This document shows positions 1-8,613 of a stretch of DNA of 64,000 nt, piece after piece (positions within the stretch are counted from its first letter, which is position 1; every line of letters begins with the position of its first letter). The notes under the pieces are model-generated. The model was given only the letters and a program-made list of their open reading frames with translations, had not been told where the DNA came from and did not search any database. The DNA comes from Variovorax sp. JS1663 (lineage in GTDB: Bacteria > Pseudomonadota > Gammaproteobacteria > Burkholderiales > Burkholderiaceae_C), in contig NZ_LYMK01000035.1 of assembly GCF_002157355.1 (NCBI RefSeq), forward strand, positions 1 through 64,000, in the 5' to 3' direction. A program made the position numbers and the translations under genes.

Positions 1-1
1 C

Positions 2-2662
2 GACATCAACGTGGTGACCACCACACGCGAGGCGCGCAGCAACGCAAGCATGCTGCCGGGCCTGGACGCGGCCAGCGGCGTGAAGCTCGCGGCCGTCGCG
101 CTCGACCGGGTGGCGGGCCTGTATGTGACCAACCCCGGGGGCAGCCTGCTGGCAACGGCAGGGCGCGACATGAATCTGGTCGGCGCCGAGGTCAAGAGCG
201 GCGGCGATGCGAGCCTCTCGGCCGTGCGCGACCTGAACCTGGACAGCGTCACGACAGGCCGCGCGGAAGACATCCGCTGGAGCGGCAGGAACTCCCGCGA
301 GGGCCAGCAAAGCCAGGAGAGCGGCACCACCGTCAGCGGTACCGGCAATGTGAGCCTCATTGTGGGGCGCGACCTCACGGGACGGGCGGCCACCCTGAGC
401 GCCGGTGAGGCCCTGAGCCTGGAGGCAGGCGACAGGCTGAGCTTGATCGCCGGCGAGAACGGCAGCTCGGCCGAGACGCATCACGCCACCAAGCGGGGCA
501 TGACCAAGTACAGCCTGGATGCCGACAGCCAGGACACCACCTTGGCGCGGACCACCCTCAACGCCACGAACATCCAGCTGCGAAGCGGCGGCGACATGGC
601 CCTCAGCGCCATCGAGACGAACGCGCAGAGCCTGGATATCGACGCCGGCGGAAAGCTCAGCCTGCTCACGCAGTTCACCACCAGCGCCATGAGCCGCAAG
701 GAGGTCGACAACGATGCGGCCTTCTCCTCGTCCTCGGGAAGTGGCAGGAAGGACGAGACCAGCCAGTACAACCGCTTCAACGTCAAGGACCTGAGCATCC
801 AGGCCGGTAGTGGCGTGAAGGCCCAGCTCGGCCAGAACGACGCGCTCTCCTCCCTCGCGCAGCAGCCCGGCATGGCCTGGGTGAACCGGCTGGCCAACGA
901 CCCGGCCTTCGTCAACAGCGTCCAGTGGCAGCGGGTGAAGGAGGAGCACGACCGGTGGTCGTATCACCAGAGCGGCATGGGGCCGGTGACGGCGCTGGTG
1001 GTGAGCGTGGTGGCGGCCGCGGTGGCTGCGCCCATGGCAGCGCAGGCGGGGGCGGCTGCGGGCGGTGCGGCGACATCGGCCGGCATGAGTGCCACCGTCT
1101 CCGTGGGCGTCAGCGGTGCGGTCCAGATGGGCGTCAGTGCCCTTGCGAGCCGGGCCTCGGTGAGCCTGGCCAACAACGACGGCGACCTGGGCAAGGTGCT
1201 CAAGGAGCTGGGCAGCAGCGAGAGCATCAAGGCCATCGCCACGTCGATGCTGACGGCGGGAGTGATCGAGGGGCTGGGCGCCTCCGGGCTGCTGCCGCAG
1301 AACGTTGCCAATGCGACCAACGGCTCGGCGCGCTTCACGGACCAGTTGCAGCGGCAGTTGATCGACAACGCTGCCGGCGCTGTGGTGCGCAGCGCGGTCA
1401 ACGGCACCAGCCTGGAGGACGAGCTGCGCCAGGGTTTGGTCAATGCGCTGCTGAACACGGTGGCGGCGCAGGGCGCGAATGAGATCGGCCACCTGACGGC
1501 CAATGAGACCCTCAACGCCTTTGCTGGCGAGGCGGCGCATGCGATCGTCGGCTGTGCTGTGGGTGCAGGCAGGGCGGGCCACAGCGCTGGCTGCGCACCG
1601 GGCGCTGTCGGCGCCGTGGTGGGCCACCTGACCGCGCAGTTCGTGAACCCGACCGGAGATCAAAGCCTCGCGCCGCAGACCTTGGCGGCCTCGCAGCTGA
1701 TGGCGGCCCTCGCCGGAGCGATCGTGGGGGCCGACGAGCAGAGCATGTACATCGCCTCGAGCGCGGGCGTGAATGCAGCGGAAAACAACTGGCTGAGCGG
1801 CCAGCAGCAGATGCGGGCGCGTCGGGCCACCAATGCCGCGCAGATCGACTACTGGGCCCATGTGGATGCCGCGCAGCAACGCACGCTCGATGACTTGATC
1901 GCTGCCAAGGATGCAGCAGCGACGGCGAGTACGCCGGAAGAGCAGAAGACTGCCTATTTGCAGTTGCAGACGGCGACCGCAAGTGCTTCGTCACTCGTTC
2001 AAAGTTTGAGGGCCGACGGGGATAGCGCCGGCGCTGCCTTCATTGGTCGACAGCTCCTGGGCGGTACGGTTGCCATGCAGCAACTGGGCGGCCAGCTCGG
2101 CATGCCGTTGGATCTGACGCCCGAGCAGAGGCAAGCACTGGCGAATGCGTATGGCGAGATGGGCATGACGCTGGCGGCTTCAGAAGGCAGTGTCACGGAT
2201 GGTGCTTTGGTAACGCGCATCAAGGACGTAGCGCAGGGATGGACCGAGGACTTGTCCGGCTGGCGGGCGAGCCAGCGAACCCCGAGCCCAGCTCAAGCAC
2301 CTTCGCCTGCTACAGGAGCGAACGCCATTGTCGATACACGTAAATTTACTGACTATATTTTCAAACCGGGCGCTGATCACGGAAAGAACATTGTTTTCGA
2401 ATCATTGGGTTACTCCGCCGATGATGCAGCCGAACTATCTTTGATCTGGCGATCTCAAGCTGCACAAAAATACGCAAAAGGCGAGTTCGCATTGGGCAGG
2501 GCTGACCAGTATGGTCAGCGCGTCAACATCGAGATCGTTCTGCCAGGCAAGGGTGAGGCAAGCGGACAAACCAGCTATCTCCAATCTGGTTGGATGGTTC
2601 AATCCGATGGATCTCTGAAGTTAAACACGCCTTTCTCGGGCTTTACTAGGAGTCGGCAATGA
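2..2662 (+). CDS. cdiA: CdiA/filamentous-hemagglutinin-type contact-dependent toxin, 3' part
   Basis: The reading frame is open at the window's left edge, so only the C-terminal ~886 residues of a giant two-partner-secreted exoprotein are present. Numbering from the GTG at 11, residues 1-300 are beta-helix-like hemagglutinin repeats. Residues ~300-420 resemble the DUF637 'possible hemagglutinin' region, including an Ala/Gly-rich hydrophobic stretch. A VENN-like pretoxin motif (AENNWLS) has its ENN at residues 591-593. From about residue 772 a new module begins (KFTDYIFKPGADHGK, then FESLGY, then KYAKGEF and DQYGQRVNIEI), which matches my memory of DUF6883 toxin tips. In CDI systems this tip is delivered into neighbouring cells; the toxic activity of this type is not clear to me. 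The DNA turns AT-rich from about 2330, consistent with a swapped-in toxin module. The stop overlaps the start of the next gene. The family call is firm, the toxin subtype less so. Confidence 0.85.
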   Translation, partial: DINVVTTTREARSNASMLPGLDAASGVKLAAVALDRVAGLYVTNPGGSLLATAGRDMNLVGAEVKSGGDASLSAVRDLNLDSVTTGRAEDIRWSGRNSREGQQSQESGTTVSGTGNVSLIVGRDLTGRAATLSAGEALSLEAGDRLSLIAGENGSSAETHHATKRGMTKYSLDADSQDTTLARTTLNATNIQLRSGGDMALSAIETNAQSLDIDAGGKLSLLTQFTTSAMSRKEVDNDAAFSSSSGSGRKDETSQYNRFNVKDLSIQAGSGVKAQLGQNDALSSLAQQPGMAWVNRLANDPAFVNSVQWQRVKEEHDRWSYHQSGMGPVTALVVSVVAAAVAAPMAAQAGAAAGGAATSAGMSATVSVGVSGAVQMGVSALASRASVSLANNDGDLGKVLKELGSSESIKAIATSMLTAGVIEGLGASGLLPQNVANATNGSARFTDQLQRQLIDNAAGAVVRSAVNGTSLEDELRQGLVNALLNTVAAQGANEIGHLTANETLNAFAGEAAHAIVGCAVGAGRAGHSAGCAPGAVGAVVGHLTAQFVNPTGDQSLAPQTLAASQLMAALAGAIVGADEQSMYIASSAGVNAAENNWLSGQQQMRARRATNAAQIDYWAHVDAAQQRTLDDLIAAKDAAATASTPEEQKTAYLQLQTATASASSLVQSLRADGDSAGAAFIGRQLLGGTVAMQQLGGQLGMPLDLTPEQRQALANAYGEMGMTLAASEGSVTDGALVTRIKDVAQGWTEDLSGWRASQRTPSPAQAPSPATGANAIVDTRKFTDYIFKPGADHGKNIVFESLGYSADDAAELSLIWRSQAAQKYAKGEFALGRADQYGQRVNIEIVLPGKGEASGQTSYLQSGWMVQSDGSLKLNTPFSGFTRSRQ

Positions 2663-2856
2663 GGCCTTCAATTTACAGCAGGGTGCGCTATCTTGGGGTT
2701 GCGAACGGCCAAGAGCGGATCAATCCTGGTGACATCGGCTACATCATTGAAGACTATGGCGACGGAAATTTTGAGGTGGAGTTTTGTCGTGCTGATGGAA
2801 CGACTGGGGCGCAAGCTGTTATTGCGGAGAGTGATTTAGAGTTGGCTGAGAACTAG
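2659..2856 (+). CDS. cdiI: Small DUF4926-like protein, probable CDI immunity protein
   Basis: This 65-residue acidic protein starts at an ATG overlapping the toxin stop (ATGA), with AGGAG six bases upstream, so it is translationally coupled to the toxin gene. The central pattern PGDIGYIIEDYGDGNFEVEF resembles the DUF4926 fold, a small SH3-like barrel often found beside DUF6883 toxins. Its position directly 3' of a cdiA C-terminus is that of an immunity gene, which would bind and neutralise the toxin tip in the cytoplasm of sibling cells. Its DNA shares the lower GC of the toxin tip and differs from the flanking GC-rich genes, so the two were probably acquired together. Immunity function is inferred from context. 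Confidence 0.72.
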   Translation: MRPSIYSRVRYLGVANGQERINPGDIGYIIEDYGDGNFEVEFCRADGTTGAQAVIAESDLELAEN

Positions 2857-3038
2857 CGAGATTCCTTGAACGGCGGCCATCGATGCGTCGGCCCAAAGCG
2901 GCCAAGTGCGCCACCATCGTCTTCAACGACGTGATGAGCATTTGGTCTGGCCATCGGCGGCGCCGTTGAAGTCATCATCGCCTCGGCACCCTGATCGCTG
3001 GTGCAAGCGGTGAAACAGCAGCCAATTGAGACGGTTTT

Positions 3039-4106
3039 CTAGGTGGTCGGCTCGTCGGCCTCTTCGTTCGATGACGCAAACAGATCCCAGGTCGCCATGA
3101 ACAGCGCCGCGATCACCGGCCCGATGACGAAGCCGTTGACGCCGAAGAGCGCCATGCCGCCGACGGTGGACATCAGCACGATGTAGTCGGGCATCTGCGT
3201 GTCCTTGCCCACCAGCAGCGGGCGCAGGATGTTGTCCACCAGGCCGATCACCACCACGCCGAAGACGACCAGCGACACGCCTTCCCAGATGTGGCCGGTG
3301 GCCAGGAAGTAGATCGCCACGGGCAGCCAGATCAGCGCCGCGCCCACCGCGGGCAGCAGCGAGAGGAAGGCCATCAGCACCGCCCACAGCAGCGCGCCCT
3401 GCACGCCCAGCACCCAGAAGGCCAGCCCGCCCAGCGCGCCCTGGGCTGCCGCCACCGCCACGTTGCCCTTGATGGTGGCGCGGATCACGGTGGTGAACTT
3501 GTTGAGCAGGAAGTGCGTGTGCGGCCGCGCCATCGGCAGCGCCTGGCGCACCGTCTTCGACAGCTCGGCGCCGTCGCGCAGGAGGAAATAGAGCAGGTAG
3601 AGCATCAGCGCAAAGCTCACCAGGAAGTCGAAGGTGTTCTGGCCGATGTTGACGGCCTGCGTGGCGATCATCTGGCCGGTCTGGGCGGCGCCCTGGCCCA
3701 GGCGGGACAGCATGCCCTCCACGTTGCCGAGGCCGAAGCGGTCGAGCAGGTTGATCAGCCACCGGGGCAGGACGCCGAGGATCTGCTGGAAGTAGACGCC
3801 GAAGTTGATCTCGCCCGTGCGGATGCGCTGCGTGACCAGCGAGGCCTCCTGCACCAGCGACACCGCGATCATCGCCAGCGGGATGATCACGATCACCAGG
3901 CAGATCGTCAGCGTGGCCAGCGCCGCCAGGTTACGCCGGCCCGGCATGCGCTTCTGCAGCCGCTTGTAGAGCGGCGTGAACAGGATGGCCAGCGCCACCG
4001 CCCACATCACCGCCCCGAAGAAAGGGAAGAGGATCCACAGAAAGGCGACCGTGACGACCGCCAGCAGGAAGAGGAAGACGTTGCGCTGGAGTTCGGGTGA
4101 ATTCAT
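3039..4106 (-). CDS. AI-2E family (TqsA/PerM-like) membrane permease
   Basis: The 355-residue integral membrane protein has the layout of the AI-2 exporter family (UPF0118): two closely spaced helices near the N-terminus (residues ~8-45), a third at ~65-88, a long amphipathic region (~90-160), then a C-terminal block of four or five helices (~165-335). That block includes the conserved 'GALLWAVLMAFLSLLPAVGAALIWLPVAI' type segment and the NILRPLLVGK motif. Members export autoinducer-2 or act as ion/H+ antiporters; the substrate cannot be told from sequence. It lies 39 bp downstream of the GntR gene on the same strand and may be the last gene of the dctA unit. The length is normal for the family. 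Confidence 0.88.
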   Translation of the reverse strand: MNSPELQRNVFLFLLAVVTVAFLWILFPFFGAVMWAVALAILFTPLYKRLQKRMPGRRNLAALATLTICLVIVIIPLAMIAVSLVQEASLVTQRIRTGEINFGVYFQQILGVLPRWLINLLDRFGLGNVEGMLSRLGQGAAQTGQMIATQAVNIGQNTFDFLVSFALMLYLLYFLLRDGAELSKTVRQALPMARPHTHFLLNKFTTVIRATIKGNVAVAAAQGALGGLAFWVLGVQGALLWAVLMAFLSLLPAVGAALIWLPVAIYFLATGHIWEGVSLVVFGVVVIGLVDNILRPLLVGKDTQMPDYIVLMSTVGGMALFGVNGFVIGPVIAALFMATWDLFASSNEEADEPTT

Positions 4107-4145
4107 GGGCCGCCCGACTGTAGCCGAGCTTCCCGCCTCGTCTTG

Positions 4146-4844
4146 TCAGCGCGCAGCCCGAGGCAGGGCCACGGGGGCGAGCGTGGCGCGCAGCCGCTCG
4201 TCGGCAGCCGGGGCGGCGGCCACCTCGGCCTCCAGCGCCTCCTCGACGTTGCCGATGTGGTCCAGCATCAGTTGCCGGGCGCGCTCCGTTTCCCCGGCTT
4301 CCAGCGCCGCCACGATGGCCGCATGCTCGGCGCAGGACTGCCCGGCCTCGTGCTTCGACTGGAACAACGTGGCGGCCAGCGTGGTGCGCGCGGTCAGGTC
4401 GCGCAGCACGTCGCACAGCAGCCGGTGGCCCATCTGGTCGGCCAGGCAGACGTGGAAGTCGGCCAGCAGGAAGGCGCGGGTGGCGGCATCGGCGCCGGCA
4501 ATGGCGCGCTTCTCGTCGGCGATGTGCTCGCGCAGCTTGCGGATCACCTTCGACAGGGGGCGCCCCGATTCGGCCAGGATGCCGCCTTCGATGATGCGGC
4601 GGGCCGAGAAGGCGTCGCGCGCCTCCTCGGCCGAGGGCTCCACCACGAACCAGCCGCGCCGGGACTGCACCTCCACGAAGCCGCGCGCCTGCAATTGCAT
4701 CAGCGCCTCCCGCACCATGGTGCGGCTGACGCCGAAGTTCTCGGCCAGCTGTTGTTCGCCCAGGCGCTCGCCGGGGGCGAGCTTCTGCGCGAGGATGGCT
4801 TCGACCACGCGCTCGGCGATGGTGGTGGGGGTGACTTCGGGCAT
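4146..4844 (-). CDS. GntR-family (FadR/FCD subfamily) transcriptional regulator
   Basis: This 232-residue regulator has an N-terminal winged helix (residues ~8-75, with ENFGVSRTMVREALMQLQARGFV) and a helical FCD ligand domain (~90-215). The FCD part shows the DFH and HAAIVAALEAGE segments whose Asp/His residues usually bind a metal and a carboxylate effector. It begins only 6 bp after the dctA stop, so it is co-transcribed with that transporter and probably controls it in response to a carboxylic acid. The palindromic repeats at 6205-6238 in front of dctA are the likely operators. The effector is unknown; a dicarboxylate is a reasonable guess from context. Confidence 0.9.
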   Translation of the reverse strand: MPEVTPTTIAERVVEAILAQKLAPGERLGEQQLAENFGVSRTMVREALMQLQARGFVEVQSRRGWFVVEPSAEEARDAFSARRIIEGGILAESGRPLSKVIRKLREHIADEKRAIAGADAATRAFLLADFHVCLADQMGHRLLCDVLRDLTARTTLAATLFQSKHEAGQSCAEHAAIVAALEAGETERARQLMLDHIGNVEEALEAEVAAAPAADERLRATLAPVALPRAAR

Positions 4845-4850
4845 GGGGCG

Positions 4851-6185
4851 CTAGTGTGCCGGATGGGCAGCGTGGGCCGCGGCGACGGGCGAATCGGGCT
4901 CGGCCAGCGGCTCGTCCTCGGGCGAGTGGGTGCCGTCGAGCACCGCGCGGGCCCGTTCGCGGTCGATGTCGCCTTCCCAGGCCGCGATGGCGACGGTGGC
5001 CACGCAGTTGCCGATCAGGTTGCCCAGTGCCCGGGCGATGCCCATGAACCAGTCCACCGACAGCACCAGCACCAGCCCGATCGCTGGGATGGCGGGAATC
5101 GCATGCAGCGTGGCGGCCAGCACCACGATGGCCGAGCCTGGCACGCCGTGCGCGCCCTTGGAGGTGACCAGCGCGATCGCCAGGATGGCCAGCAGGTCCG
5201 ACGTCGAGATCGGCGTGTTGGTCGCCTGCGCGATGAAAACGGCCGCCAGGGTGATGTAGATCGAGAAGGCGTCCAGGTTGAAGGAGTAGCCGGTCGGGAT
5301 CACCAGGCCCACCGTGGAGTCGCGGATGCCCATGTTGCGCAGCTTGGCCATGATCTGCGGCAGCACGCTGTCGGACGAGGTGGTGGCGAAGACGATGGTC
5401 AGCTCCTCGCGCAGGTAGCGCAGCAGCTTGATCAGGCTGAAGCCCGAGAGCCGCATCACGAAGCCCAGCACCACGAACACGAAGATGATCACCGACACGT
5501 AGAACAGCGCCACCAGCATGCCCAGCTGCTTGAGCGAGCCGATGCCGTACTTGCCCACGGTGAAGGCGATGGCGCCCAGCACGCCCAGCGGCGCCAGCTT
5601 GATGATGATGCCCATGATCTTGAACAGCACCAGCGAGAGCGCGTCCACCACCGTGGCCACCGGCTTGCCGCGGTCGCCCAGCAGCGCCAGCGCGCAGCCG
5701 AACAGCACCGCGAACAGCAGCACCTGCAGCACGTCGCCGGTGGCGAAGGCGTTGACTACCGTGGTCGGGATCAGCTTCATCAGGAATTCGACCGTGCCCC
5801 CGCTGGTGAGCTTGTCGGCGTTGGAGGCGTAGGCGCTCATTGCCGCGGCATCCAGCGTGCCCGGGTCCACGTTCATGCCCACGCCGGGCTTGAACACGTA
5901 GGCCAGCAACAGGCCCATGGCCAGTGCGATGGTGGTCAGCACCTCGAAGTAGATCAGCGACTTGACGCCGACGCGGCCCACCCGTTTCAGGTCGCCCGCG
6001 CCGGCGATGCCGTGCACCACCACGCAGAAGACCAGCACCGGGATGATCATCTTGATCAGCTTGATGAAGCCGTCGCCCAGGGGCTTGAGCTTGACGGCGA
6101 AGTCGGGAAAGAACAGGCCTGCCACCACGCCCAGAACCAGCGCAATGACGACCTGACCGAAGAGTGATTTGGCGAAGCGGGGCAT
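4851..6185 (-). CDS. dctA: DctA-type C4-dicarboxylate:cation symporter
   Basis: The 444-residue protein belongs to the DAACS family (DctA/GltP): eight membrane helices, a Ser-rich reentrant loop (TTSSDSVLPQIMAKL), the PTGYSFNLDAFSIYITLAAVF segment and the cation/substrate region around TSKGAHGVPGSAIVVLAAT. It imports fumarate, malate or succinate with protons or sodium through the inner membrane. The start at 6185 (MPRFAKSLFGQ) is chosen because it matches the usual DctA N-terminus; a longer frame running upstream would translate the operator region and lacks membrane features. The downstream GntR gene follows after 6 bp. The C-terminal ~50 residues are hydrophilic and acidic, as is common in this family. 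Confidence 0.92.
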   Translation of the reverse strand: MPRFAKSLFGQVVIALVLGVVAGLFFPDFAVKLKPLGDGFIKLIKMIIPVLVFCVVVHGIAGAGDLKRVGRVGVKSLIYFEVLTTIALAMGLLLAYVFKPGVGMNVDPGTLDAAAMSAYASNADKLTSGGTVEFLMKLIPTTVVNAFATGDVLQVLLFAVLFGCALALLGDRGKPVATVVDALSLVLFKIMGIIIKLAPLGVLGAIAFTVGKYGIGSLKQLGMLVALFYVSVIIFVFVVLGFVMRLSGFSLIKLLRYLREELTIVFATTSSDSVLPQIMAKLRNMGIRDSTVGLVIPTGYSFNLDAFSIYITLAAVFIAQATNTPISTSDLLAILAIALVTSKGAHGVPGSAIVVLAATLHAIPAIPAIGLVLVLSVDWFMGIARALGNLIGNCVATVAIAAWEGDIDRERARAVLDGTHSPEDEPLAEPDSPVAAAHAAHPAH

Positions 6186-6204
6186 CCTTTGTCTCCATGT
6201 CTGG

Positions 6205-6238
6205 TTGCATGCAAGACTTGGCAAATCTTGCATACAAG
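6205..6238. promoter_or_regulatory. Palindromic operator-like repeats upstream of dctA
   Basis: Two near-identical palindromes, TTGCATGCAA (6205-6214, perfect) and CTTGCATACAAG (6227-6238, one mismatch), have centres 23 bp apart, about two helical turns. Together they also form the inverted repeat TGCAAGA/TCTTGCA. A weaker third copy follows at 6241-6251. They lie 20-55 bp upstream of the dctA start, a position suited to repression by the co-encoded GntR/FCD protein, whose family binds short TNG(N)nCNA-type palindromes. Binding is inferred. Confidence 0.65.
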
Positions 6239-6412
6239 CAATGTAGGCAAGATTTTGGATTTTTCTGTGCGGGTTATCCCGGGTGCGGCTCGTCATCGCC
6301 GGCACCTGTCCGCCCACCATCCGTCATCGCCGGGCCGCTGCCCTTGTACGTTCTTGTCATTGGCGATATTGCCGCGGACCGGTCCTGTAGGAGCATCTTT
6401 TATGCATCCCCT

Positions 6413-6442
6413 GCATCAATCGTTCTGAATCTTGCAATTCAC
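6413..6442. promoter_or_regulatory. Element shared with 11801-11830, probable LysR operator
   Basis: The blocks GCATCAATCG and TGCAATTCAC, separated by 10 bp, occur here and, with both blocks identical and the same spacing, at 11801-11830. The spacer itself is only about half conserved. One copy precedes the catabolic operon and the other lies between lysR and the receptor gene, which is what a pathway regulator's operators would look like. It ends 72 bp before the GTG start of the first gene. Confidence 0.6.
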
Positions 6443-6514
6443 TTTGCCCTGCCAAGGCGCGAGACTCGTTCGCAAGGTTCCTCAGATACAGGAGCCGCAA
6501 CCGGAGACAAGTGA

Positions 6515-7375
6515 GTGACTCTTCAAGCTGAAGAACTTCGTGCCTGGATCGGGCGCAGCGAGACCATTCAGGACGCTGTTAACCCGACGCCCGTCATCGC
6601 GCTGACCGCCACGCTGGATCACCCTTCGGTGCCCGTCGAGACCGGCACCACCTTGCCGTACCTTTGGCATTGGTTGTATTTCCTGCCGATGCATCGACAG
6701 TCGGAAATTGGCGCTGATGGGCACGCCAAGCGCGGCGGCTTCCTTCCTCCGGTGCCGCTGCCGCGCCGCATGTGGGCCGGCAGCCAGTTCGAGTTTCGCT
6801 CGCCCATACGAGTCGGTGACCGGGCCGCGCGAACCTCGACCATCGACAACGTGACCGTCAAAGAGGGGCGCACCGGCACGCTTGTCTTCGTCAAGGTCAG
6901 GCACGAGGTGCGTTGCAACGACAGCAGCGATCCGGCGCTCGTCGAGTACCACGACATCGTCTACCGCGAGGCGCAGGGCCCGAACGATGTCGCTCCACCC
7001 CCGCAAGCCGCGCCTGCCGAAGCCCAATGGAAGCGCTCCATCGTGCCGGATGACGTGCTGCTATTTCGCTATTCGGCGCTTACCTTCAATGGCCACCGCA
7101 TCCATTACGACCGGCGGTACGTTACCCAGGTCGAGGGCTATCCCGGCCTGATCGTGCATGGCCCGCTGATTGCGACGCTGCTGATGGATCTCCTTCGGCG
7201 CCAGATGCCGCAAGCCGAAGTGGCCAGCTTCCGATTCAAGGCGGTGCGCCCGACATTCGACCTGCATCCTTTTCACCTTCAGGGACAACCTGAAGCCGAT
7301 GGAAAGACCATCCGGCTCTGGGCCTCCGATCACGAAGGCTGGCTCACGATGGACGCCACTGCGGTCCTACGCTGA
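6515..7375 (+). CDS. MaoC/FAS1-like dehydratase, mesaconyl- or itaconyl-CoA hydratase type
   Basis: The 286-residue protein resembles double hot-dog hydratases of the mesaconyl-C4-CoA/itaconyl-CoA hydratase group. The N-terminal half (residues ~1-150) is a degenerate hot-dog domain. The C-terminal half (~165-286) carries the active hydratase pattern FRYSALTFNGHRIHYDRRY followed by PGLIVHGPL, where the Asn-His pair and the second His-Gly are typical of MaoC active sites. It would add water to an unsaturated dicarboxylyl-CoA. The GTG start is supported by GGAG eight bases upstream. It is the first gene of a four-gene operon with a CoA-transferase and a CitE-like lyase, matching the logic of itaconate/mesaconate breakdown (activate, hydrate, cleave). 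The exact substrate is not determined. Confidence 0.82.
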   Translation: MTLQAEELRAWIGRSETIQDAVNPTPVIALTATLDHPSVPVETGTTLPYLWHWLYFLPMHRQSEIGADGHAKRGGFLPPVPLPRRMWAGSQFEFRSPIRVGDRAARTSTIDNVTVKEGRTGTLVFVKVRHEVRCNDSSDPALVEYHDIVYREAQGPNDVAPPPQAAPAEAQWKRSIVPDDVLLFRYSALTFNGHRIHYDRRYVTQVEGYPGLIVHGPLIATLLMDLLRRQMPQAEVASFRFKAVRPTFDLHPFHLQGQPEADGKTIRLWASDHEGWLTMDATAVLR

Positions 7376-7412
7376 TCTCCTTCAACCCACCCAACTTCGG
7401 ATAGAGCACCAC

Positions 7413-8603
7413 ATGCAGCCACTCAAGGGCCTCACGGTCGTCACGCTGGAGCACGCGATCGCGGCGCCTTTCGCCACGCGCCAACTCGCTGACCTCGGCG
7501 CACGCGTCATCAAGATCGAACGACCAGGCTCGGGCGACTTCGCCCGAGGCTATGACGAGCGCGTGCACGGGCTGGCATCGCACTTTGTCTGGACCAATCG
7601 TTCCAAGGAGAGCCTGACGCTCGATGTCAAGCATCCGGAGGCGGCCAGGATTCTGGAGCGCCTGGTGGTGGAGAAGGCAGATGTCGTCGTGCAGAACCTC
7701 GCGCCCGGCGCGGCTGCGCGCCTTGGCCTCGGTTATGAAAAGCTGTCCGCCGCAAAGCCGGGGTTGATCGTATGCGACATCTCCGGCTATGGCGACGACC
7801 CGATCAACCCCGGGCCGTACCGCGACAAGAAGGCCTACGATCTTCTCATCCAGAGTGAAGCGGGGTTCGTCTCGGTCACCGGCACGCCCGATGAGCCGTG
7901 CAAGGCCGGTCCATCGATCGCCGACATCGCCGCAGGCATGTACGCGTACAGCAGCATTCTCGCGGCGCTGTTGCAGCGTGGCCAGACCGGCAAGGGGCAG
8001 CGCATCGACATCTCCATGCTGGAGTCGCTCGCCGAATGGACCAGCTATCCGCTGTACTACGCCTTCGAAGGCTCCGCACCACCGCCGCGAACCGGCGCCA
8101 GTCATGCAACGATCTACCCTTATGGCCCGTTTCCCACGGGTGACGGCAACATGGTGATGCTGGGCCTGCAGAATGAACGCGAGTGGGCCAGTTTCTGCGA
8201 GACGGTGCTGCAGCGGCCGGCGCTGACGGCCGATCCACGCTTCACAGCCAACTTCAAGAGGGTGGCCGAGCGCGACGCGCTGCGCGCAATTATTGTGGAA
8301 GCCTTCTCGTCCCTGACCAGGGCGCAGGTGGTCGAACGGCTCGAGCTCGCGCAAATCGCCAATGCCCAGGTCAACACCATGAATGATGTCTGGGCCCACC
8401 CGCAACTGAAGGCGCGCGGGCGTTGGACCGAAGTCGGCTCGCCGAAGGGCCCGCTCCCCGCCATGCTGCCGCCCGGAACCTGGGACGTGGGGCCGCGCAT
8501 GGACCCCGTGCCGGCACTGGGTCAGCACTCCGACGCAATCCTTGCTGAGCTGGGATACGGCGCGGCCGAGATCGAGGCGCTGCGCGCGTCCAAGGCTGTC
8601 TGA
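7413..8603 (+). CDS. CaiB/BaiF family (type III) CoA-transferase
   Basis: The 396-residue protein starts MQPLKGLTVVTLEHAIAAPFATRQLADLGARVIKIE, the standard opening of class III CoA-transferases. YDLLIQSEAGF (around residue 150) holds the Asp aligned with the catalytic aspartate that forms the acyl-CoA anhydride in formyl-CoA transferase. It moves CoA, commonly from succinyl-CoA, onto a carboxylate substrate in the cytoplasm. It lies 37 bp downstream of the hydratase and 10 bp upstream of the CitE-like gene. In the itaconate pathway the equivalent enzyme is Ict and in the mesaconate pathway Mct; which fits here is unknown. A longer upstream frame exists, but this ATG gives the family's normal N-terminus and length. 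Confidence 0.9.
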   Translation: MQPLKGLTVVTLEHAIAAPFATRQLADLGARVIKIERPGSGDFARGYDERVHGLASHFVWTNRSKESLTLDVKHPEAARILERLVVEKADVVVQNLAPGAAARLGLGYEKLSAAKPGLIVCDISGYGDDPINPGPYRDKKAYDLLIQSEAGFVSVTGTPDEPCKAGPSIADIAAGMYAYSSILAALLQRGQTGKGQRIDISMLESLAEWTSYPLYYAFEGSAPPPRTGASHATIYPYGPFPTGDGNMVMLGLQNEREWASFCETVLQRPALTADPRFTANFKRVAERDALRAIIVEAFSSLTRAQVVERLELAQIANAQVNTMNDVWAHPQLKARGRWTEVGSPKGPLPAMLPPGTWDVGPRMDPVPALGQHSDAILAELGYGAAEIEALRASKAV

Positions 8604-8613
8604 GCTGGGCATC

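Larger units (their letters stand above)
6186..6514. other. Divergent control region, dctA / carboxylate catabolic operon
   Basis: These 329 bases separate two divergent operons. The left side carries the dctA palindromes (6205-6238). The right side carries an element shared with the lysR-bug intergenic region (6413-6442). GGAG at 6503-6506 is the ribosome site of the rightward operon. The middle (about 6252-6412) shows no convincing gene. Confidence 0.6.

Noticed and set aside
4143..6167. A 674-codon plus-strand frame over gntR and dctA
   Set aside because: Its product is Gln/His/Glu/Arg-rich with no domain and lies antisense to two well-recognised genes.
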